A stretch of DNA of 64,000 nucleotides, taken from contig CM022677.1 in NCBI GenBank assembly GCA_012295275.1, forward strand, positions 4,961,597 through 5,025,596, read 5' to 3'. Below are positions 56,213-64,000 of the stretch, one piece after another. Source of the stretch: Chrysomallon squamiferum. Lineage: Eukaryota > Mollusca > Gastropoda > Neomphalida > Peltospiridae. The notes under the pieces were generated by a model. It did not search any database. It was not told where the DNA came from and worked only from the letters and a program-made list of their open reading frames with translations. The stretch's first letter is position 1; each line of letters opens with the position of its first letter. A program made the position numbers and the translations under genes.

Positions 56213-56356
56213 TTACATGCTTGTATCCTCATTGTTTGACATCTCCAGCAGTTTGACTGCCTGCAGCAAAGTCACGCCAGTGCACAGCATCCGGTTCAAA
56301 CCCGTGTCCGGAACCTCCCGGATAACCAGTTTGCCGGCTGAATCCTTTGTATATAT
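56213..56356 (-). CDS. Exon 3 and stop of the 73-residue protein
   Basis: 144 bases after CTGACAG, 47 codons and TAA. The plus strand here happens to contain a GGTTCAAACCC string like a tRNA B box; it is coding sequence. Confidence 0.78.
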   Translation of the reverse strand: MYTKDSAGKLVIREVPDTGLNRMLCTGVTLLQAVKLLEMSNNEDTSM

Positions 56357-56897
56357 CTGTCAGAAACAAACAAACAAATAAATATGTACGTTGCGAAAAG
56401 TTAGTCTCACAAAACGGGTACATTTTGTTATGAATTAAACAGCAATGACATTTAAAATGAAAATAATTTCAAAAATCTTACCGCAATAATTCTGTCATTC
56501 TGTATAACACAACCGCTTTGCAGAGTACTTTCCTTCGTCACCTAAATAATACAGTCACATTACTAAATTTATCTTTGTCGATTTTATATTAAATACATTA
56601 GTGATGGCGGTAATTCTGTATACCTGTGACCTTTCGGTGAATAGTAACAAGAGCAACACCAACAACAACAGAAATAATAATGGTAATAAATACATCAATT
56701 AAAAACTTAATACAAAATTAAATATATGCAACATTTATATATATTTATATACAAACGAAATAAAATAAACTGTTATATATTATGACAAATATTAAAAGCC
56801 TTGCACAAACTAATCTTGAAAATAAATCATTTACTGTCGTAAAGACTACGTCCGCCTCCAAACAAAAATAAAATGAATATTAATAAAACCTTACGAT

Positions 56898-56947
<50 letters not shown>

Positions 56948-57006
56948 TAATTAAGAGAGTAAGTAAGTAAGAAAAAGAGTTAAATTACCGTGTGGTTGGC
57001 CTCCAT
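56213..57006 (-). CDS. Intact three-exon gene for a 73-residue protein, unrecognised
   Basis: Minus-strand coding exons 57006-56989 (MEANHT), 56541-56482 (VTKESTLQSGCVIQNDRIIA) and 56356-56213 ('IYTKDSAGKLVIREVPDTGL' NRMLCTGVTLLQAVKLLEMSNNEDTSM, TAA). All junctions are phase 0 with GT-AG borders (GTAATT, TTAG; GTAAGA, ACAG). The product is 73 residues: a short hydrophilic start, a beta-strand-like core (GCVIQNDRIIAIYTK, KLVIREV) and a C-terminal helix (LCTGVTLLQAVKLLEM). No signal peptide or membrane segment. Codon use looks constrained and no lesion was found, unlike its neighbours. I do not recognise the family; a small subunit of a larger complex is a guess. CpG-containing DNA upstream (57000-57070) may be its promoter. 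Confidence 0.75.
56482..56541 (-). CDS. Exon 2 of the 73-residue protein
   Basis: Sixty bases, twenty codons, 'VTKESTLQSGCVIQNDRIIA', between TTAG and GTAAGATT. Confidence 0.75.
56895..56947. repeat. (AAT)n in intron 1 of the small gene
   Basis: About fifteen AAT units at 56901-56946. Confidence 0.93.
56989..57006 (-). CDS. Exon 1 of the 73-residue protein
   Basis: ATG GAG GCC AAC CAC ACG followed by GTAATT. Purine-rich DNA precedes the ATG on the minus strand. Confidence 0.7.
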
Positions 57007-57099
57007 CTCGCCTCAGTTTGCTGAGAAACGCTTGTAACGCAGACCGCACAAAGCGCTGTTAATTTCAGAACGACGTTTGTCACCAACAGACTAAAACAA

Positions 57100-58400
57100 A
57101 AGGGAAAAGAGACCATTGCAAAATCCTTTTTTCCAGAATTAGATATTTTATTTTATTTCTCTACCAAATTGTGTGAAATAAATTCTGTATTTCTATTAAG
57201 TTTAAATAATAGCTATGATTTTTCAGTATCCACAGCAAACTATTGTTTAAATGTCTTATCACTAACTTAGTAAAAGAGGTTTCAAACGATGGATGTTATG
57301 GACTACTCAGAGTTTTGTTATCAGTCAATAATATAATTAAATAATTGAGGGGGTTATTGTGGATTTTGACAATTTTCAGGAATGTGGTTAATCACTATAG
57401 AAAATTACTATATTGTTGTTTTTGAGGGGGGGTGTTTTTCATACTGTTGATGATACAATTATTATCGTTTTGTTTTTAATAATTTTTATACAGACGATGA
57501 AACTCGTTCCGATCCTTCTTTTATTTAACAATTATCATGATATTTATTGCCGTTCCCCACAGTTAGCTTACATACAAATTTGGAAATTGTAAAATCATTA
57601 TTAGAGTACTTTACGTTTTTCGAACACTTAAAGAAACTATGAACTCATTCACTCCACTCAGAGAGTTTAACGTTTTAAACTGGTAGAAACTGGCGCGACA
57701 AACCGCGTGCAGTTGACCTGTTTACGAGCAAGTGTAACCTTGACCCGCTTTTCATTTTCTCTTTTTTTTTTTTTTTTTTTTTATCTTCAAATTTCTCCTT
57801 TGTTTTTAATTTCTTTTCTTTCTTTCTTTCTTTTTTAATTAATTATTATTGTTGTTGTTTTATTATTAATGCTTTCAACGTTCTCTTTTATTTTATTTTC
57901 TTCTGTTCATTTTATTTTCTCATCTTTCTTTCTCGTTTTATTTTCAATCCTTCTTTCATTATTATCTTCTAATAATTATTAATCATCCTTCTTTCTCTAT
58001 TTATTTTCTTATATTTTTACATGAAAGTATTTTTATATTTGCACTGAAAAAAAAATTAATTCCATTTACAGTTTCGTAATTGATGTTTTTATTGAAAATA
58101 AACGAATAAAAACAGTTTCATAATTTGATTTACATTTTTCATTATCACTTTGTCCATTTGATTAAAACAATTTGTTTATTGGAAATGGAACATTACACTT
58201 TGGCTGATTTTTGAGGGGTGAAGGGTTGGTTGCGTCAATTCGAGCTGTCAGTGTATGAATTACAGTGCGTTAATAAAACAATCTCATCTGCGCTGTGGAA
58301 AGCAAAGAGTTTTAATTTTTGATTTCAGTAAACTCAGATATCTTACGCGTAATTTTATTTTAATTTATTTTATGTATCTATTGTTTATTATTTAGTAATA
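57100..58400. other. AT-rich interval with T- and pyrimidine-rich stretches
   Basis: Poly-T at about 57763-57782 and pyrimidine-rich DNA to 58010. No gene supported. Confidence 0.6.
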
Positions 58401-58416
58401 AAACTATAAAACTATG

Positions 58417-58764
58417 CCGAGCTCGTATCTCAATTTGCTCGTATATCAAATCAATTTTCCCAACTTAAATTAACTGAAATACCATTAATCCGTTCCAACC
58501 CCCATTTTTCTTTTGTAACGTGTTTTTAAGTAAGAAAACTGTTTCCGCGGCGAGGTAACAACATGAAGTAAACGAGTGAGACGCAGGATGCTGGGCGAAT
58601 GTTATCTTATTTCTTGCGCCAACTAGTGGTGGCATATCTGAAGCTCGCTCGTAACTCGCATTTTGGCTCGCAACTCAAAGCAAAAACTCGACCTCAAATT
58701 AAAAAATCGCAACTCAAAGCACAAAACTCGTAAGCTGGAGCAATTGTAACTCGAGGTACCACTG
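58417..58764. mobile_element. Dispersed element ending TCGAGGTACCACTG
   Basis: Words such as CCGAGCTCGTATCTCAATTT, GCTCGTATATCAAATC, ATACCATTAATCCGTTCCA, GCTCGTAACTCGCATTTT, CTCGCAACTCAAAGC and the end TAACTCGAGGTACCACTG are shared-style pieces of non-autonomous transposons found in many animals (ends CAGTGGTACCTCGA when read in reverse). The left end is not complete here. CpG-rich relative to surroundings. Superfamily assignment left open. Confidence 0.6.
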
Positions 58765-58886
58765 AATTTTAAAAATACATTTAGTTAAATATGTCTTACA
58801 GTGTGTTAATCTGGAACACAAGGCGAGCAGATCGAATCGTACGAACTCGTGTTTTGTTGATGTTTCAGGATTTGTGCAGTTCGTTC

Positions 58887-59142
58887 AGTTTGTGGTTTTC
58901 ATCACCAGATTCACGAGTGTCCGGTCCTGATTCCTGTTTTCATCACCAGATTCACGAGGATCCGGTCCTGTTTGTGGTTTTCTTCACCAGATTCACGAGG
59001 GTCCGGTCCTGATTCCTGTTTTCATCACCAGATTCACGAGCTTCCGGTCCTGATTCCTGTTTTCATCACCAAATTCACGAGGGTCCGGTCCTGATTCCTG
59101 TTTTCATCACAATATTCACGAGGGTCCGGTCCTGATTCCTGT
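58887..59142. repeat. 41-bp minisatellite, six copies
   Basis: Six copies of a 41-bp unit with 'TTCATCACCAGATTCACGAG' and GGTCCGGTCCTGATTCCTGTT; copies 1-3 have a TTTGTGG variant. Each carries CCGG and CACGAG, giving a regular CpG comb. Confidence 0.92.
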
Positions 59143-59149
59143 TCAGTTT

Positions 59150-59920
59150 ATGCGCGCTCTTGACATTTTCATCTTCTTCTTGCCTGGTTCTTTATCATCC
59201 AACAATTCCCAACTTTTTTCTTTTATTTTTTACCTATGATATTTTTATTGGTTTAAAAATATTTTATACAAATGAACAAAACAAGGGGAAGATGAGAAAA
59301 ATAAATAAATAATAATAACAATAAAAAATAATCAAAATAACTAAAAAAAATAATGAATGAATGAATAATGAATAAATAATAATAAAATAATAAAATAACA
59401 ACAAAAATAATGAATGAATGAATGAATGAATAAATGAATAAATAATAAATTAATCAAAATAAATACTTATTTATAAGAATAAAAACAGCAGCAGCAGTAA
59501 TAATAACAGAAGTCAAGTTGAACGTATTTACAAGTGTTGAAAAGTTTCATTTGACCAGTGTTAGGTTACTTAATTTTTATTTCTTCTTTTTCAAGCCTGA
59601 AATGACAAGTTTAGTTGTGCACCTGAAAAATAATAAGAATATGAAAGTAGTTAACTTATTTACATTTATTACATTTATTATGTACAGTTATAAGTTCCGA
59701 TAACCTGGTACCTAGAGTCTGAAAGTAAGTATCTTCTTCTTCTTCTTCTTCTTTTTAGTTTAGTTTAATCAGCTGCTCAAACAATCGATCTATAAGTCAA
59801 TTAATTAAAGTATTTATTGTTTTGTGTGGAGTGTGTTTGCGTCATGTTTTGTTTGTAAATGTGTTTATTATTTTAACTTTATAATTTAAATAAATTAGAT
59901 ATAAATATAACTGTGGAATG
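59150..59920. other. AT-rich interval with AATG/AAAT repeats
   Basis: (GAAT)n and (AAAT)n patches at about 59335-59460; CTT repeats at about 59733-59752. No gene supported. Confidence 0.6.
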
Positions 59921-59927
59921 TCAAATC

Positions 59928-60275
59928 ATGGCAGACTTGCACCATGGCTGGACTTCGGAAAGTGGAGTATTTATTGTCGCAGAGGAAATGAGTGAAATTA
60001 GATAGTCAGCTCTAGAAGAAGAATGCTGTTCGACAGACTTGTACTCATTGGAAGGATTCCACAACCGGCTCAACAAAGCAATGCCCCACCCGAACATCTG
60101 TCGATTTGTGGACATTATCGAGAAGATCGAGTTTGCAGACAGAGCCAAGATTTCCCAGATTGATTTCGGAGCCGCTTCTCCAACCCACAAGCCTGCGTAC
60201 AGAGAGATGGAAAACAGACTCAAACATCAATTGCAGCAGAGAGTCAAGACATCCCTTCAGTTTCAGATGCTGTAG
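59928..60275 (+). mobile_element. MULE-type transposase C-terminal relic
   Basis: One frame from ATG 59928 has a single TAG (about 60003) and ends at TAG 60273. After it: LYSLEGFHNRLNKA, 'MPHPNICRFVDIIEKIEFAD' RAKISQIDFGAASPTHKPAYREMENRLKHQLQQ. The pattern (N)-(x)-x-x-E-G-(F/W/Y)-H-x-x-L-x-x-x-x-x-x-x-HPN-(I/L)-x-x-(F)-(I/V) is characteristic of the end of MULE-type (Mutator-like, often FLYWCH-associated) transposases in animals. The DDE core is absent, so it is a fragment; TIRs were not found. Confidence 0.75.
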
Positions 60276-60279
60276 GCTA

Positions 60280-61244
60280 TCTACTGAAACTTACTGATCA
60301 AGTTACCTGAATGAAATCAAATGTACAAATAATTATAAGCCTTTCTTTCATTTATTTATGTAAAATATACAACAATGTGGGATCATACCATTTTTATCCG
60401 GGTAACAGGCAGAGGATTAAGTGTGCACCAAATTTTGACCTGTGTTGTTATAAACTGTACGACAAACAAGCGTATGAGTAAAGAGAGGTAATCTGTTAAA
60501 GAGCATAATTAGTAATGTTTCTTCTGGCAGGTGTTGCATTATTGTATAGCTTATTTTTTCAGGTACTGCTTTTAATTTAATTCATTTATATTCAAGTGAA
60601 GATTTTATGTCTGTGGATTGTTCGTTAACTGCGAGGTTGTCTAATGTTTTATTTATTTATTTATTTTTATTTTTTTGTGAATTTGGATGGGAAGTTTGAA
60701 TTGCTGCTTGATTTGGCGAACGTTTCCCTGAGTAGATCTGCTTTATGTTTGTCAGTGAAAACGATGTTGTTTTTGTGAAGAGATTGGTTTCCTTGTTTGC
60801 TTTTTACTTTCGCCCACATGTATTTCACTCATGTTTTGTGATTTATGTTGTTGCAAAAATGTTTCCAATGTTTTTGTTTTGCAATAAAAATTAGGTTAGA
60901 TTCTTCTTTTTTAGTTACTTGTTTTTTTCAGGTGAGGAATGATTTTTTTTTGTTTGTATTATCTTTATTATTAATGTTATTATGTTGTATTTATATTTAT
61001 TATTATTATTATTATTACTGTTATTATTATTATTATTATTATGTTGAGTATTAGAAAGGTGAAAAATCGAATATTATTGTTGTCTTAAATTTTCCTTGCA
61101 ATCTGTGTATGATATAAAACATTTCTGAAACGTGCTGTTATTGTGTGCGTCCGTGAGCACATACGTATGTTTGTACCGTTTCTGTTTGTATATGCATGAA
61201 CATATTATATGTTTATTATTGTTATTGTTGTTAAATTGTTGTTG

Positions 61245-61285
<41 letters not shown>

Positions 61286-61605
61286 TTTTATTATTTTTGC
61301 TATTATATTTATATTAAGTTCAAGGGTCTTTATAAACTAAACACGTGGACAAAAACATATTAAAATAAATATAAACAAGATGGTGAACATATTAAAATGG
61401 TGGTAAAAATAAAGACGTCACATTTCAAAATTGTATAAGATGATTAATAAACTGTCTACAACATTTTAAAATTGGAAAGAAAACATAAATGTATATTAAC
61501 AAAGTTCACCCGCTTTTGTCCAAGCTGAACAACAGTGAATTTGATTTTTGAATTTTTGTTAAATTAAATTTAAAACTACAAAATAAAAGTAGTTCAGTGA
61601 CCCCT

Positions 61606-61661
<56 letters not shown>

Positions 61662-62560
61662 AATAACAGAGGTATAATAATGTCCAGATCAACTTAACAT
61701 AAATTTTTCAAAAAGTAAATCATAAATACACTGACAGAAAACAACCTTTCAAACAAAATCAAAATATTTTCTGTTAATAGTTTTATTAGTTTATTCAAAA
61801 AATAAATAAATAAATAAATAAATAAAATAAATAAATAAATAAATAAATAAATAAAAATAAATAAATCAGTGAGCTGACACATAGCTGTTGAGTCTTGTTT
61901 ACTTTGGTATCTGCTTTAAGCAAGGTTTTGTTGGATGATAAAGCGATTAAAGACCAATTCTGTACAAGTTTCTCCAAATCAAACAAGAAGTACATCCGCG
62001 AAGACCAGTAATTTTCCCACAAAATAAACAAATACAAAACTGAACTTAAATAAAATAAAATAAACTACACAAACCTAAACACAAAACACAAATAAAATAA
62101 AATAAACTACACAAACACAAAACTGAACAACTTAAATTAAATAAAATAAAAACACAAACAAAAACTGAACAAAATAAAACAAAATAAACAGATGCAAAAC
62201 TGAACTTAAATTAAATAAAATAAACTACACAAACACAAACACAAAACTGAACAACTTAAAATAAAATAAAATAAACTACACAAACACAAACACAAAACTG
62301 AACAACTTAAATAAAATAAAATAAACTACACAAACACAAAACTGAACAACTTAAATAAAATAAAATAAACTACACAAACACAAAACTGAACAACTTTAAT
62401 TAAATAAAATAAAGCACCTCTATTCAAATAAACGTACTAATTATAAATCGATGTTTTACTCTTTTTTCTATCGAAAATTTCTGTTGTTATTTTGTCCCCT
62501 ACTTTTTCTTTCTTTCTTTCTTTCTTTATTTATTTAATGTACTTTTCTGATGTATTTTAA
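60280..62560. repeat. AT-rich interval with many microsatellites
   Basis: (ATT)n at 60998-61041 and 61238-61284, (CA)n at 61609-61660, (AAAT)n at 61800-61864. From 62035 to 62405 about seven copies of a ~48-bp unit AACACAAAACTGAACAACTT plus AAATAAAATAAAATAAACTACACA. No gene supported. Confidence 0.85.
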
Positions 62561-62660
62561 AACAGTACAATTACAGATGACGACATCTCGAAGCCTCTCG
62601 TGAAATTCTCAGTTTATTACAGCCGGAAGACGATCTACTTGCAGCCATTGCATTTTCAGT
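62560..62660 (-). promoter_or_regulatory. Possible minus-strand start region
   Basis: On the minus strand GCAATGGCTGC (YY1-like, ATG at 62648-62646) is followed by MAASRSSSGCNKLRISREAS; an ETS-type CCGGAAG lies on the plus strand at 62623-62629, and a donor-like GGCT|GTAATA at about 62620. Reads as a candidate promoter/first exon; the rest of the gene would lie at lower coordinates and was not found. Confidence 0.3.
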
Positions 62661-63089
62661 TTCCTGAGTGAATCAGAATTCACACATATTTTCTCACATT
62701 TTCACAGTTATCATATTTCAACAAAACGTAGTGTTTCTCACAAAAGCTAAAACAAATGGGTTATTGCTTTCGCTAATAACTGTCTTTTACAATATAAAAT
62801 CATCTTGGTCATAAAGATGATTTTTATTTAACTTAATCCATACCCTGCGTTTGAACCAGTTAGTTGAAGTGAAACGCGGTGATTCTTAGTAATTAAAAAC
62901 ATTAAATATGTCTATGTATTGTCTAAGGTGTAGTCGATAGATTATAATATAGTTCTGCTTACAAAATATACGTTTTTAAGTTACTGAGAATAAAAAGCAG
63001 TTGATGTAGTCGTACTGTTACTGGGGTGATCGTTATCGTAGTGTGGTAGTAGATGCATTATTGGTGTTTGTTATGTTACTAATAGTGCT

Positions 63090-63091
63090 TC

Positions 63092-63133
<42 letters not shown>

Positions 63134-63545
63134 TTCATACACATACACACATACAGAGAGAGAGAGGTGTGTACATATATCTATATTTATCTATATAGAT
63201 ACAGACAGACAGACAATAATGTACAAATTACACATCAACTCACAGATAAAAACATATATATATGTTTGTATGTATGTATGTATATGTACATTGAGACACA
63301 TACACACATACAGAGAGAAAAAGAGAGGTGTGTACATATATCTATATTTATCTATATAGATACATACATACAGACAGACATACAATGATGTACAAATTAC
63401 ACATCACTCACAGATAAAAACATATATATATGTTTGTATGTATGTATATGTACATTGAGACACATATACACAAACAGAGAGAGAGGTGTGTACATATATC
63501 TATATAGATACAGACAGACAGACAGACAGACAATGATGTACAAAT
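63090..63545. repeat. (TA)n and ~160-bp composite repeat, three copies
   Basis: (TA)n at 63093-63118. Three copies of a ~160-bp unit: ACACATAC, (AG)n, 'GTGTGTACATATATCTATAT', (ACAG/CAGA)n, ATGTACAAATTACACATC, CTCACAGATAAAAACATATA, (GTAT)n, GTACATTGAGACACA. Confidence 0.9.
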
Positions 63546-64000
63546 TACACATTGCTCACAGATAAAAACGCGCTCACTAATATACTCGCTCGCACTGATG
63601 GACCTATAAGAACTAATCAAGTGAAAATGTCAAATGTATTACGTATTTTGACAGAGTTTCTTTTTCTCAAAGTATTAAAGTCTTTCACTGTGCATTAAAG
63701 ACACAAGAAACAAAGTTAGTTTTTATTAGCGCCAAATCCGACTTAGCACATTGTTTAAATTCATTCACGACAGATTTAGTTTTAATAAAGAATCAACAGA
63801 TTCCTGTCTCTACCGAGTTCAACTCGAGGCTCAAAGTCATAAATTTTGTGAAATGAGGAAAACGAAGGAAATGTAAAAACAAAGAAGCTAAATTAATTAA
63901 TTAAAAATGACAAAAACAACAAAAAATAATAAATAAATAAATAAATGTATGAATGAATGAATGAATGAATAGTAATAATAATGATAATAAATCACATTTC
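63546..64000. other. Window end, AT-rich
   Basis: Only (AAAT)n and (GAAT)n patches at about 63926-63970 and AAT repeats. No gene supported. Confidence 0.7.

Noticed and set aside
56285-56305. GGTTCAAACCC resembling a tRNA/SINE B box
   Set aside because: Lies within a well-supported coding exon on the other strand; no A box at proper distance or clover-leaf.
1-64000. CRISPR array, prokaryotic operons or viral genome
   Set aside because: Tandem arrays here have no spacer structure, genes have introns, and no viral replication or capsid genes were recognised.

Overview
This window is nuclear DNA of an animal. It is AT-rich and intron-rich, and it is saturated with microsatellites and minisatellites. 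The protein remnants are animal families: an ErbB/EGFR receptor tyrosine kinase, a CAMSAP/Patronin microtubule minus-end protein and a cytosolic methionyl-tRNA synthetase. Their wording suggests a lophotrochozoan, probably a mollusc; that is inference from family knowledge, not a database result.

Layout. 0-5 kb: simple repeats, a 7-copy 81-bp array and a 15-copy 71-bp array. 5.3-5.8 kb: a minus-strand relic of a non-LTR retrotransposon RNase H. 6.5-8.9 kb: a small minus-strand gene of four exons with matching phases and a basic/acidic product. 11.5-16.0 kb: minus-strand remains of methionyl-tRNA synthetase (MARS1-like). 16.9-17.1 kb: a GC-box/CpG patch between that relic and a head-to-head plus-strand CAMSAP/Patronin relic at 17.8-21.2 kb. 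22.5 kb: a 200-base N gap. 22.7-29.7 kb: mostly AT-rich non-coding DNA, with a duplicated ~170-bp block and degenerate TTAGGG-like tracts. 29.8-34.4 kb: a CRE-like promoter patch, an 11-bp array, and a long frame-broken reading region of unknown identity. 35-41 kb: trinucleotide tracts, a CRE-containing CpG patch and a short hAT-type MITE. 41.6-50.5 kb: an ErbB-family locus. Its membrane and kinase exons are broken by stops and frameshifts, but its four C-terminal-tail exons remain open, phase-consistent and tyrosine-rich. 51-55 kb: purine-rich minisatellites. 56.2-57.0 kb: an apparently intact three-exon minus-strand gene for a 73-residue protein I do not recognise. 58.4-60.3 kb: a dispersed 'TCGAGGTACCACTG' element, a 41-bp array and a decayed MULE-type transposase. 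60-64 kb: more simple repeats and a possible minus-strand first exon.

The most striking features are these. Three unrelated, intron-bearing conserved genes all survive only as decayed copies on one stretch. The ErbB copy shows unequal decay: a dead kinase next to an open signalling tail. Its catalytic-loop exon sits inside an inverted repeat. Intron structure argues against retro-copies. The pattern fits segmental duplications, or a region under relaxed selection or low recombination. No prokaryotic operons, CRISPR arrays, rRNA or convincing tRNA genes were seen.
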